From: Macrotrachela quadricornifera
Lineage: Eukaryota > Rotifera > Eurotatoria > Philodinida > Philodinidae
DNA: 64,000 nucleotides
Direction of reading: 5' to 3'
Assembly: GCA_022393335.1 (NCBI GenBank)
Contig: JAJEKB010021111.1
Coordinates: 1,350,254-1,414,253 of the forward strand
Part shown: positions 1 through 11,479 of the stretch, piece after piece
Layout: every line of letters begins with the position of its first letter
Numbering within the stretch: position 1 is the first letter of the stretch
Made by a program: the position numbers and the translations under genes
The notes under the pieces: model-generated
What the model was told of the DNA's origin: nothing
Database searches by the model: none
The model's input: the letters and a program-made list of their open reading frames with translations, nothing else

Positions 1-222
1 CATTCTGTAAAATTGATTGTATCTGACAGAAATATATTCGTATCGGTTTTAATCAAAAATCTTTTCTGTTAGAATTTTATTATTTAAAAACTTCTCTATC
101 AAGTAGAAAAAAAAATCTCTAAGAACTCAACTTTCAAGAAAATTTCATTTTTCAATTTTTTAATTTTATTAAGATTTAATTCTATATTTTTATCCTTTTG
201 CTACATATCACATGGGAGCTAT

Positions 223-1163
223 TCAAAGAACACTATATTGACATTTATAAAAAAATATATCTATATAATCAATCGTTACTTTATCAAGTTCATAATTTTC
301 TAATAATGAATTATATGATTCAGCACGCATGGTCCATCGTGTGGGACATAAAGGTGTAAGGTGTGTATATGATATAGATACTTCTTTCACAATATCTCGT
401 ATAATTACTAAATGAATTTCTTTACATAGTTCGTTGACAATATCATGTGATAAATATTTTTTATCATTAATCCATTCTTTCAAACAAATACTTTCAAAAC
501 TTCGAACTTTTAATAATCGAAGCAAATTACTATCTTTATTAGAATGTCCTCTCAGAGCAAGACCTTGATGAAGTAAATACATAATACTTGAAATTTAAAG
601 TAAAAGAGCTCTTTTATGGATGGGATGTAGTTTTGTTGTATTTGGATGAATTTTACTTTCAAATGCTATATGACATGGATAACAAAATACTTTTTTTTCG
701 ATTCTGAAAAAATAAGAAATCAGTTTAAAATCACGTTTTGATTTAAGATTGCATTTTTCTTTTTTTATATGAAACTCACTTTACAAAATGTTAGCCATGG
801 ATAATCAACGAACCACTTTTATTGACATGAGCGCTTACCTATTATGGACGAAATTAATTCATCATCTTCTACAGGATGGTGTGATGTTGAAGAACTACAA
901 CAGTGAAGCTCACATTTCGAAATAAATGATGCATTTTGAACAGATGAATGTGATAAGGCTGAATTTATTAATTGTAGAGATGATTTATCAGAACTACAAC
1001 GAGATCGAGATTAATGTTCGGGCTCATCACTTGAATTTGTTCGGAGATCAATAAGATCAACTAAAGCAATTTCTTCTGTAGAATTTTGTGTGGAATCAGA
1101 TGATGATTGATCTTTGGATTTTTTAGTAAAATATTTAAGGATTGATCCAGCAGATCGTTTCAT
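223..1163 (-). pseudogene. hAT/ZMYM1-like (DUF4371) transposase fossil
   Basis: Read on the minus strand, a start at 1163 opens with MKRSAGSILKYFTKK, a basic N-terminus typical of TTF-finger hAT/ZMYM1-type proteins. After about 50 residues it meets TAA at 1011-1013. Further down comes FCYPC (near 690), a piece of the TTF-type zinc finger. The longest open piece (223-582) begins LLHQGLALRGHSNKDSNL, the signature of DUF4371, and then jumps to LCPTRWTMRAES, which belongs further toward the C-terminus. Most of the catalytic core is therefore missing. An intron-like stretch ending in TTTTTTCAG precedes the FCYPC piece. The stops and the internal deletion make this a dead copy. The family assignment is from remembered motifs. 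It could be a domesticated ZMYM1-like relative instead. Confidence 0.6.
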
Positions 1164-2918
1164 TGTTATTCATAGATTAGAATCTAAAATAATGATATTC
1201 ATACTATACTCGAAAGAGAGTATTTTTTCTGATGCATCTATTTATACTAATTTAAATCATATTTTCAACAGAGAAAGAAGAAGAATATTGTCGTAATCTT
1301 CTTTCATTCTAACAGATTTATAATGTTGAGTGTAAGTAGAGAATAGGAGAGCTTAAAATTGAAATAAATATAGAAATAATCTTTTTTCAGTCTATACTGA
1401 TTTAATATTTTTCTGCAACAATTTTTTTTGTTAAAGTTTTAATCATTACAAATATATTTCGATCAATAAAATCAAGTATGTGATAATATCACAAAAGAGA
1501 ATAAATCTTGTTAGCTCTGTCTAGTTCTGTTCTGTCACCTTTTAATCATAAAATCTTGCGAATGATTTAGGTTACATACCATTTTGTGTAAATAAGATAA
1601 GAGATGTCGCCTAGAATCATAACGGCATAGCTGATTAGTTTCACTGTCATCTCAGTTTTTTAATTTTTTTACACTCGAAAATAGATGAAAACATGCAAAA
1701 AGAACCAATCTTTGTATTTAAAGAAGATTCTTCTTGACAATAAAACTGATCAACGCTTTTTATGAGTTTTACTATAGGTAAACCAAGGGTATTTAGTATT
1801 CATCTACTGATGTGTGAATGGATGAGTATGTGAGAAGAAATTGACTTTTGAATTTTATCTATCCTGAAAGAGGGTTTATCAAAGTGCAACGTATGACAGA
1901 CCCTTAAAGAGTACGTCGAATGAATAAACGCTTCGATAAACCTCTCCATGTGCGGCATCTGAATCTGATAAACGGTTCTTTTCGTTACTTTAACGGGTAG
2001 ATGCAAAAGTTTAGCACATTTTGATAAACGATAAAAAGGGTTTGTCACATGTTGCACTCCGTTGAACCCTTTAAAGGTATATCATTAGTTGGATATTTTT
2101 TATAGTGTATAGCATACTTTTCTTCTAATTCGACGTTGTAGGATGTATATTTATAGATTCAGCCATATATATGTAATAATTTCTACTATTCGTATTATCC
2201 GTAGCTATCCCAAAGATTCGTCATAAGCACACTAAATAAAAATGTGTCGCATGTATCGCGTTTTATGACACATTCTTTGGTACGTCGCTGTTTTCTTGTT
2301 GAAAGAAACGATTTACTAATATTATTTTATAGTTCAATTTGATTAAGCGGCACCCATTCTTGTACCTGGAGATGATCATATCGTAAGGTCTGACCATCCC
2401 GAGATCCTCAGATCTGGATAGAACCGCTTCGAGGCAGTCTGTTCTTTTGCAACTATCGATCTCTTCAGATATTCTCGAATAATAAATGATGACGAAATAA
2501 CTTAAAAAGGGATATAGAAAAATATGTAAATTTAGTACATAAAATCGGCTCGGTTATATGTATCTTCATACGTCAAAACAAAATGACGAATGAATAGTTG
2601 ATATATAGACTATGACGCATCAAAAGTGCGACACATTCGTGTACGACATATAAATATGACAAATTTTATTTTAGTATGAGGACATTATATTGTAAAATAT
2701 GATACGTACTAGAAGGTAGTTGTAACTATTTTTCTGTCAAAATTGTCAATGTTTGTATAAACATTTCTCTATTTGAATATAGAATTTTGGTGAAATTTTC
2801 TATTTTGTCAAAGTCATAATCTATAGTCTATGATAAAGTTAGATATTGTAGTAGTAACAAAGAGAAAAGATTATTAGGAAAGAATAAAAAACTATGATAA
2901 ACCTATGTCATAAATGAA
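1164..2918. other. Intergenic DNA, no gene recognised
   Basis: AT-rich non-coding stretch between the transposase fossil and the reductase gene. The open frames here are short and share no recognisable motif. The only structure is an imperfect inverted repeat at about 1869-2075 (separate entry) and three loose copies of an ACATTC(T/G)TGTACG-like motif near 2268, 2350 and 2631. Confidence 0.5.
1869..2075. repeat. Imperfect inverted repeat, about 200 bp
   Basis: The left end reads GGGTTTATCAAAGTGCAACG and the right end, reversed, carries the matching AGTGCAACATGTGACAAACC order. About 45 bases at each end pair at roughly 70 percent by eye. Short TTTGATAAACG motifs recur between them in both orientations. 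It could be a decayed MITE. No clean target-site duplication was found. Confidence 0.35.
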
Positions 2919-3656
2919 TTACCAAATATATGGTAATAAGATACTTGGAACATCACGTTCGAATTTCTTCCAGTCCTCACCATATCTCATGCTACAATAG
3001 TCAGCCAACTCCGGTACAGCTGTCTTCGTAAAAAACCGCATGTTCAACAAAAATTGAATAGCTGTTAACCAATAATTTCCACTTGTTAAAACAAACCCAG
3101 TTCGCCACAGTATATACCCACCATAATTAATGTGGCGTGCGAGAGAAAAAAGACCACCAGTATAAACTTTGCCCTTATTTCCCGGATTATCCTTAAATCT
3201 TTTACGTTGAAGTTCAGAAATCAATTCAGTAAAAATACCGACTGTAAATAGTGAAATGCCAATATATTGTGGAATACTTAATTCATATGATGGCTCATAG
3301 ACTAAAGCTGATAAGCTGGCTAGAGCATTATTCACTATATTGTAGATGCTAATAACTACTACAGGACCATAAGTTATTTGTTGTTCGAGTATGTAAACTA
3401 CATTAATAGTTTGTTTTACAGCACAACCAGCTGCCATAGCGACCAGGATTGTACCTTTAGTTTCAGCAGGAATTGTGTCAAAAGCTGCCTTGGAGAGAAG
3501 TTGATGACCATATCCGTCAAAAAGCAAAAGATATTGAAGATAGGGATCAATAGCACGAAGTACGGAGAAAAGAAAACGAGGAAGAGGATTTGATTCCTTA
3601 TTGGATCGATCCCACATACTGAGTGCTTTTTTCGAATAATTTGACACGATAACCAA
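2919..3656 (-). CDS. DUF1295 / steroid 5-alpha-reductase-like membrane enzyme
   Basis: Single-exon 245-residue protein. The C-terminal half carries the DUF1295 / steroid 5-alpha-reductase C-terminal pattern: KRFKDNPGNKGK, then GGLFSLARHINYGGYILWR, then a hydrophobic stretch, then RYGEDWKKFERDVPSILLPYIW at the very end. The N-terminal half holds three to four hydrophobic, probably membrane-spanning segments. Members of this superfamily reduce or methylate membrane-bound lipids, using NADPH or SAM. The exact substrate cannot be read from sequence. The start is the first Met of the frame. The nearest genes are 1.7 kb upstream (a fossil) and 0.5 kb downstream, so there is no operon-like context. 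Fungi and protists have close-looking proteins, so a transferred origin is possible but untested. Confidence 0.7.
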   Translation of the reverse strand: MVIVSNYSKKALSMWDRSNKESNPLPRFLFSVLRAIDPYLQYLLLFDGYGHQLLSKAAFDTIPAETKGTILVAMAAGCAVKQTINVVYILEQQITYGPVVVISIYNIVNNALASLSALVYEPSYELSIPQYIGISLFTVGIFTELISELQRKRFKDNPGNKGKVYTGGLFSLARHINYGGYILWRTGFVLTSGNYWLTAIQFLLNMRFFTKTAVPELADYCSMRYGEDWKKFERDVPSILLPYIW

Positions 3657-4105
3657 GGATTAAGAAGAGGTTTATAAATATTGATGAAATGTAAAATTAC
3701 GAACTGCTTTCGTAATTTAATAATGACAATAGATAGACGCTGTAGATGATTGTGCAAATGTTACTACTCCGTTAAAAAAACAACATTAACAACGAAGGTT
3801 TACTCGCACTGCACGTGCTTATTTATTGGCGAAAGAATGAAGAAAAAAAAATTGCTGTAGTGTCGTTAAGAAACTCTTTAACAGACCAATAGAATAGGAT
3901 ATTGAACACTATAAATACTGATATTATTTCATCAGTTGGTATCAGATCATCCTGGTACACAGGGTAGGATGATAGCATTCGAGCCTTTCTTAGGAGAGCT
4001 GATCTTGAATAGATGTGAACAGTCCTAATACGGATGGTTTTATTATGAATAAAAAAATTCTCATTAGGACTGATTTGCTAATGCTTTCTTTTTACTTAAT
4101 TTAAG

Positions 4106-4447
4106 ATGGCAACTAACACACAAATCAATAATTCTGCTGCGACAGGTAATATTGCAGGAGTGGATAATGCGGCTTTTCAAGCTCTGATCCCCTTCCTTGG
4201 AACCTATTTTCCGAGCTAAGTTCGAACTTGGATGGGCTGTCCAACTCTAAATGGCCCACCAGCAGCCATTTGGAGACAGACTACCCCGGTAACTCAAGTG
4301 TTACAGGCATCCAGATCCGAAGCTCATGGTGTCCACCATACTGGCCGTATATCTTTTGGCCAGAACAGGCAGAATCGGGACTACCCACCTACAACGTTTC
4401 AACCCTCTGGTTCGTCCAGAACCAGCAGCGGCTGGAACTGGAAGTAG
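4106..4447 (+). pseudogene. Unrecognised element-associated ORF with one in-frame stop
   Basis: An ATG at 4106 opens MATNTQINNSAATGN and stops at TAA 4217-4219. The same frame then continues open from 4220 to 4447 (about 75 residues rich in Gln, Ser, Thr, Pro and Arg). The DNA is clearly more GC-rich than its surroundings and the composition is gag-like, but no domain is recognised. Two hairpins lie just upstream: ATCATCCT/AGGATGAT at about 3947-3974 and AGTCCTAAT/ATTAGGACT at about 4021-4071. A hammerhead-like motif follows at 4761-4822. Together these suggest a retroelement remnant. The protein's function is unknown. Confidence 0.35.
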
Positions 4448-4760
4448 GAGGACGGTAGCCCGGCGGGAATGTCGTGAGAGGTTGCACGAGTTACTGAACC
4501 CTCACTCAATCTGTCCGACGACGACGAGGACAACGATGCTTGAACAATGACATGTGGTCTTAACAGCCAATGTCATTTTATTTTTTGTATTTCCCAGACT
4601 GAGACCCTTCAGCATTTTGTTCTTCAAGCGTTTTTCAGGTTCGAAAGACCCATTCAGCCATCTGACATTTTCTTTTTACACAGTAGGGCCCATTAGGCCC
4701 GCTGGCTGCTTGCTGAACCCTTTTAATTCTATAAACAAATTTAAAATTTTTCTTTTTTAT

Positions 4761-4822
4761 TTCTTGGTTCTGATGAAGTCAGGTCGCAACTTGACAGAAA
4801 CTAGTCAATAAACCGACAACGA
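4761..4822 (+). ncRNA. Hammerhead-ribozyme-like motif
   Basis: The core box CTGATGA sits at 4770-4776 and the GAAA box at 4797-4800. Between them is a stem II of six pairs, GTCAGG with CTTGAC (one G-U), closed by the loop TCGCAA. GAAA runs straight into the palindrome ACTAGT (4800-4805) and then C4806. This is what a type I hammerhead with a minimal, dimer-forming stem III would look like, with cleavage expected after GTC at 4804-4806. Stem I is weaker: GGTT before the core and AACC at 4810-4813 after it. One departure from consensus is an A-A mismatch where pair 10.1-11.1 is normally G-C, so activity may be reduced. Penelope-like retroelements and retrozymes are known to carry such motifs. 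Confidence 0.5.
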
Positions 4823-5118
4823 CAAAATTATTTTTTTATTTTTATTCGTTTAAAAAAAACTTTATTATTGTTTTGAGTAAGAGTGTTGTGATTGGTTATA
4901 TCTTGAAAAGAAAGAATAATTAACTGCTCTTATACATTTATAAAGCACTCAAGATATTTGATCACAAGTCATAAAAGGTATCCGATAAAGCGTTCCATAA
5001 TATATTCGTATCTGTATTATTTTCTCGTATTCGTATACGAAAAATATCGCTCCCCGTAAAATCACCGTTTTTTATCGGTTTACTGCCGTTTACGGACTTT
5101 ATATCTTAACCTGAGCAT

Positions 5119-5371
5119 CAGAGATGTTCATCGTGATGCTGCCACGGTCGCTATAGCGGCAGTGGCAGATATTCTATGAAAGAAATTTGAAAAACTCGAG
5201 AATTTGCAGTTAATCGCAATGCTGATGTGTGTTGCACGCTAAGGCTTGACATATCTGATCGAGCATCATGATCAACTGTAGTTAAAACCGATCACACCCT
5301 TAAAAACCCAAATATATTTAAAAAATACTATCGCGGTAGCGATAGATTCTTAACCGCGATGGATATCTCTG
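5119..5371. mobile_element. hAT-type MITE, copy A (253 bp)
   Basis: It begins CAGAGATGTTCATCGTGAT and ends ATCGCGATGGATATCTCTG after a few bases, so the termini are inverted repeats starting CAG, as in hAT elements. It is flanked by near-identical 8-mers, CTGAGCAT at 5111-5118 and CTGGGCAT at 5372-5379, the length of a hAT target duplication. The interior matches copy B (10607-10962) in opposite orientation over more than 100 bases. No coding capacity. Confidence 0.7.
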
Positions 5372-6152
5372 CTGGGCATTTATCGGAGCGGTAGAAAGGT
5401 CAATTTTTGCTGAAAATTCTTTCTTTCAGAAAAGAATTAGCAAGTCGTCATATAGGTATTATGTGTGGAAAATCTATGTTAGAAAAATCCTTATTTTAAA
5501 TAAAAGAACATCTTTTCATTATGAATAAATTTACATGAGATAATTTTCTCTGAACTAACGGATTAAATGACAGAAATATATAAAAACTAGAGAAAGCACG
5601 TGCATGTTGCGAGGCTACTTTTTCTCTAGCGTATGACATTAAACACAATCTTTGGCCCGCCACAGATATACACATACTCGAGATTATGCACATATAAGCT
5701 CAAAGGATTCATACTCTAACATCGTCTAAATTTTTATAGTCCATGTACACTTCGGCCTTATATCCTTCGTAGTTCTTGTAGCCTTATCCTCTTTTTACCT
5801 TTGCCTTATTTTCTAATCGTTCTATTGCCTTACTTACTTCAGGAGATATGGGTATTCCTATAGTATAGTCCTTGAGGACCTATGGATACCTCCTAGGGTA
5901 GCTCTTGAGGACGTTCCCCCATATAGCCTTATTCGATCTTTAACTCAGCATAGACAGACAGACACTGAACATTATATATAGATTAAATAGCTTGCAACAA
6001 ATTCCAAAACAAGATGATTTTAATAAATAAATTATGATATAAAAAAAAATCAAACGAAATATTCTATATGAATTTGATGATAATTACTGAAACAATAAGA
6101 AAATTTGTTTGGTGTTTGTTAATATATAATATAAATGGTCAATTGTTTATAT
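5372..6152. other. Intergenic DNA with a short 34-bp-repeat tract and a Helitron-like end
   Basis: At about 5855-5945 lie two to three degenerate copies of the 34-bp unit (CTTGAGGACCTATGGATACC type). They are followed by a minus-strand TCTATATATAATG...GTCTGTCTGTC motif starting at about 5982. The same order, inverted, occurs at 18914-19545. No gene was recognised in the rest. Confidence 0.45.
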
Positions 6153-7065
6153 TCATTTATCTTCTTTATTAATACAATGAGATTTAAGAATTTTAAAATG
6201 TACAACATCAAAACTTTTTCCATAATAATGATTCCAATCAAATTCTGATGATTGTTCATTATCAATATTAAATGCATGTAACATATATTGTTCATCATCG
6301 CTGGATGTTGATTCATCTTGTTTGTTTGATAATTGATCAATTGTTTTACAAGATGCTCCTTGTCCATATAATTGTCCTGTACGACAATTTCGAAATGTTG
6401 CAATTGTACGTAATGTTAATGATATACGTTGACTTGATAAAGCTAATTCATCTGGATCTTTCTCAATATCTAATCGATAATCACGTTTTATTGAATGTAA
6501 CCATTGACGATTTGTTTTCCAACCTAATATAAATAATGAATTATGAGGTAATTTAAATATTTGTTCGAAATCTTTTTCAGTTTTATGTTTAAGTATCATT
6601 GTCCTCGCAGCACCTAATGTATAATTAACAATATTTGATTGAATTAATATATCTAATGTTATATCAGAATGTCTACCTATGGAATCTTTTCCATCACGAT
6701 AATATTGTATTAATGAATGATTCTATTTTTGTTCAATTAGTTTTTCAATTCGTTCTTTTATAATTAATGCTGTTGGTGTCCATGATAGAAGTTTTGCTTG
6801 TTCATCAGATCCATGACGAAATATTGGTTCATATTCATCATTATTTTGAATTTCTATTGTACATTGCATAAATATATCACGTAAAACACGTTGACCTCTA
6901 TTATATATTTTATTCCATGTTATTTCATCACGTAATTTATAAAAAAAATTCATCAGCTACATCTATTGAAAATATATTTAATAAAAGAAATGAATCATCT
7001 GAACCATAAATAGTGCTATTTAAAGCCCAATTAGGAATCGAATTTGAACTATTAGTTGTTTCCAT
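6153..7065 (-). pseudogene. AlkB-like 2OG-Fe(II) dioxygenase, broken
   Basis: From a start at 7065 the minus strand reads an AlkB-type protein. It has a motif NHSLIQYYRDGKD followed by GRHSD (the HxD iron-binding pair). Further on are a second region with WLHSIKRD (likely the distal iron His) and RISLTLRTIATF (the Arg that binds 2-oxoglutarate). Two lesions interrupt it. A run of eight T (rather than seven) at about 6941 shifts the frame, and TAG at 6723-6725 lies just before NHSLIQ. Restoring the frame joins three open pieces into about 300 residues. The family repairs alkylated nucleic acid or modifies proteins. Here the copy is probably dead, although a homopolymer error at the T-run cannot be excluded. 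Confidence 0.65.
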
Positions 7066-10000
7066 TATGTTTTCAAATTCGTTTTAAAAATAAAACAAAT
7101 AATAATAATAATCGAAATAATAAAGAGATATTGAAGGACAAACAAATACAACGGTATCTCATATATATATATATATATATCTGTATAATGACATTATAAA
7201 GTAATGATGCAAGAAAGTAATTACTTATATCATGAAAAGGTAAGGATATAAAAATAAGATAAGGAAAACAATATTATTTATTGATAAGAAATATTGTTTA
7301 TTCTACGGATTCGGTGATGTTTTTCTGGCAGATGCAAATATATCATAGTTTTAATTCAGTCGTTAATATTACTAATCATTGTAAATAGAAACACAAATGA
7401 TCTTCTAACGGTTTATTTTATCTGATGGAACAAATTTAGATTAAAGTTAGTAGTTTGAACTATTTATTCGTATGTATGAAAACTCTCATTCGAGTTAATC
7501 AAAATCTCTCTTCTAAAACTTTTTAAAAATATTCTCTTGTTTTTCAATACTTAAAATGAAAATATCATATGGATAGTTTTATAAGCTTTTCCCCACGAAT
7601 TAAGTAGCTCTAAAACCTAATCGGAAGTTTTTTTAAAGCATCATCTCAAACAAAAAGAAAATCAATAGTTATTCAACAAAAACAGATTCGAATTGATTTA
7701 TCATTTACTCATCGCTTTGAATAGAGTAAATGTTATCGACATTGGAGAATCCCAAATCCACTTGTATGAAGAAGAATAAGGAGTATTACTGTTATTACAT
7801 TGAACATATCGAACAAAATTATCATAGAATAAGTTGACACAGCTAGTCTTTTCATAATATTACGATAGAATTAAGCTTACATTTTAACCTTCGAATGATT
7901 CTTATTCTGTTTCCTCTGAGTTATTCGTTTATGGCTAAAACTATCGTTATTCATAATTCTTATAGATAAAGCATAACAGAATCAGTTTATATTCACTAAT
8001 CTACCTAGATTATTATGCATGAATCTGTGATTTCAACATTAATTTTTGTTTTATATTTTATAAAAATATTCAATTTGTCAACATACTAATACACGAAATA
8101 TGCATCAATATGCAAAATAAGATGGAAACAAATACAATGAAAATGCTAAGTAAGATTTGTCTATTTACACACATACGAAATTCTAAATCATATTTGGCCA
8201 TAAACAATAGATTGTAAAAACAAGTAATATTTGTCAATACGACTCGCGCTTATCCCTCAACCGAACTCTATCTATTATTGAAAACTGTGCACATATACAC
8301 GGATTTTTAGTGAGGAATATTCTATAATGATCGAGTCTTTAAACTCTCTGCTAAGAGTTTCATATAATAAAGTAAAACACAGGTCGCAGTCGATTGTCTT
8401 TATATCAGCTGAACTCCATTCTTAATTTCTCTATTTCTTATATGTGATGAGCATAGACCAATATAACACTTCTTTTTCTTGTTCAAAAAAATCATTTAGA
8501 TGTAATAGAAAAATCAAAGAAAGTTTAAGAAAACAGCGACTAGGTCGCTCCCATATTAAAATCTATTTTCACATGAGTTCATTCTCTTGTGTTCAGAATT
8601 ATACTCATTAACGTTTAGCTAATTCAAAAGAATTCTAAGATATAAAACGGAAAACTCTGTATGAGAAACGGAAAATGGACCGGTAAAACCTTATATCTAT
8701 AAACAGGTGCATTATGTTTACGTTTCTGCAACATTATTGTCAAATATTGGTTATTTCTCACAAATAATGAATATTAAAATGCATGAGTTCATCAAACAGT
8801 GATTCTTCTCAGACTGAACAATCTAATTGGATGAAAACCGTATATGAAATACAAGTGAGCAATGATCTATATAACAATGTTCTTTTGGTTCGGTGACAAG
8901 AAATCTTATTTTATTTTGTGTAATTCTCCCTTCATCGAAATATATATCAATCTTGATTCCTGTTACTATTGATTTATAAAAATATTATATTTTAAAAGTT
9001 GAATGTATATAAAAATCACCTTCATGGATTGGATTCTTTCTTTGAAAATAATTCTTTTGTATTGATTATGTAAGACAAAACTTGAAGATTGATCACATAT
9101 ATAGCATACATCCGGTTAATTCAAATAAATTCATTTCTTTTCCATAAGTGAAGGAAAATTCCCTTATATATTTATTCTTTTCAAATAAATTCATATTCAT
9201 TATGATTATCATTATTGGTAAAGCTCATTGAATTGCATGATGTTTAGTTTCTTAATTTTTAAAATTAAAATTCTGCTATAATGATTCATTTGTTCCCTTT
9301 TAATCTTTATTCATGCACTAGTCTTTAAGATCTATCAAAGACCAATTGAAACAGTTCAAAGTATCATTATTAACTTCATTCCATACTGTTACGAAAGTCA
9401 CGATTTTATTGAAAAAGTCTCTTCAGCAAAAAAAAATTTTTTCAGAAATTTTCAAAAATAAATGGTACCATTCAATTTTCCAACTCTGAAGAATTTTGAT
9501 CCAAGGTGAATCGTTGACTTATCCTAAAACTATAATTGTTTGATAGGTTTTTCTAAGAACATGTTTTTTTGACCCTTAGACAATCAAGTTTTGTAAAGCG
9601 TTATTTAGAATTTTGTTTTTCTATTATTATTATTAAAACGTAAATATAGTTTACGTTTTTTTCTATCTTTTAAATAAACAATAGTATAATGAATATCTTC
9701 GAATAATTGTTGAATTGTATAACAATTAATATTTGGTTTACATACAATATTCTCAATAATCTTACCGATGAAATACGTGACACAATCGATACGAATAATA
9801 TTTCTCTTAAAACTCGTTATCACTGATCATGTATTTCACATTGTCCAATACAAAATCACATTATTTAAGAATTGTATTTGTAAATAATTGAATTATTGTT
9901 AGCTGATTGAATGGGTAAATCATACGGTTTACAGACTTCTTGAAAATATCAATGCAATAAGATATAATCAAGAAATATCAGGTAAGAAAAACACTTGTTG

Positions 10001-10534
10001 GTTCATATTGACATTCTTCTCATGATATATATTTTGACATAATTGAATTCTTACGAATAGAATATTGAATATGTTTGTCAATGGTTAAATACTCTGAGCC
10101 CAATTTCTACCAAATATAAATCATGTTTTCTAATATAAACATTAAAAAAATTATTGAATATAATTAATAAATTCAATGATATGAACATTGTTACTGAAAA
10201 CAAATTAAATAAACGATTTTATAAAATTTTTCATGTATATTTGTGTCCACTTTGTCATTTGAAATAATTGAAGGTTTTTAATTGTAAAGATGTTCTATAA
10301 TGTCATTTATTAAATAATCAACAAGTATATTCGAAATTCTTATCTTGAATTTATAATTATATTTGTCTATCATCTATTGAATATGAAATTTATTTATAAT
10401 CCTATTTGCTACATATTATTTATCATTTAATTCGAGTTGATTGAAAATGGTGGTATATAATTATTATTTCAATCAGATTTAATGAATGAAAATAATCTTG
10501 AAGAGTGTTTGAAAGTACTTGATAAATTACAAGT
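7066..10534. other. Gene-poor AT-rich stretch
   Basis: No domain-bearing frame was found over 3.5 kb. There is an (AT)n microsatellite at about 7158-7181. A 72-codon minus-strand frame at 9605-9823 has no recognisable motif and no clear splice partners. Low-complexity A/T runs dominate. I see no RNA gene here. Confidence 0.45.
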
Positions 10535-11110
10535 AACGTTCGTCGATTCAACTCACTTTATCCTCGACTGCGAAAGACAGAACTATTTTTTTTCCTATAT
10601 GCCAATCAGAGATGTCCATCGCGATTGAGAATCTGCCGCTGCCGCACCGCACCGGTCGTCAGAAAAACGCTACCGTGCCCCTGCCGCAACGCGCTGTTAA
10701 AAAGTTGGCCGCTGCCGTGATGGTGTTTTTAAAAATCTTTGAATTTTCAGTGCTATGATCGGTTTAAACTAGAGTTGCTCCTGCCAATCGATCAGATTCA
10801 CCAAGCCTTATCGTGTGACACACATCAATATCGAGATTCAGTGTAAATTCCTGAATTTTTGAAATTTCTTTCATAAAAAAGCTGCCGCTGCCGCCACCGT
10901 TGCCGCGACGATATTATAAAAATCTCTACCGCGCCGCTGCCGCATCGCGATGGACGTCTCTGGTGCCAATGTGTGAAGAATTGACCTAACAACTTTACAA
11001 GATTAAGTAATTCTAACTTCTTCGACTAAATCGTAACATTCGTACAAAACTGCTTGATCTTTTTCATAAAATTGATTTGGATAAAATATGTATTTATAAA
11101 ACAGTCCTGT
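10535..11110. repeat. Dispersed repeat interrupted by MITE copy B
   Basis: The two flanks (about 10535-10606 and 10963-11110) align in order with an uninterrupted stretch at about 39928-40165. Shared landmarks are ACAAGTAACGTTC, GACTGYGAAAG, GAAGAATTGA and AAATCGTAACATTCG. The 34-40 kb copy is thus a natural empty site for the element inserted here. The identity of the host repeat is unknown. Confidence 0.65.
10607..10962. mobile_element. hAT-type MITE, copy B (356 bp)
   Basis: The terminal inverted repeats are CAGAGATGTCCATCGCGA and TCGCGATGGACGTCTCTG. They are flanked by ATGCCAAT (10599-10606) and GTGCCAAT (10963-10970), an 8-bp duplication with one change. The ends are unusually GC-rich, with repeated GCCGCTGCCGC, in a strongly AT-rich background. 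The centre matches copy A inverted. It is non-coding and must depend on a hAT transposase made elsewhere. Confidence 0.75.
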
Positions 11111-11479
11111 GATATAATCATTACTACATCAGGATCCATAGCGTTTCTTCCAACTAATAATGGATAAAAACGCTTCTAAAATCTGATTCATCGAAAAAAT
11201 CAACCAATCAGTTTTGCAAAAGATTGCGCAATACGAGTTATCCTCATTTATAAGTTTATTATAGGACTTCCATAAGGGTGCGGCTTTTGAACTTTTCCAC
11301 TAACACAAAATTACAAACTATTTATTTCATCTGACTCTTCTTACAGTTAAGAAAATTAAGTGAACAAAAATTGACGCTTGAGCCCACCAGAAACAAGCAA
11401 ACCAAATTTCATATTTCTAGTATGACCTATCTACAGATGAGGAAATACTAGTACACGGCCTATCGTTGCCGTAGTAATA

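Noticed and set aside
1800..2057. 85-codon minus-strand ORF
   Set aside because: It lies over the imperfect inverted repeat, and its open frame follows from that structure.
9605..9823. 72-codon minus-strand ORF
   Set aside because: Composition is not obviously random, but there is no motif, signal peptide or splice partner. Not supported as a gene.
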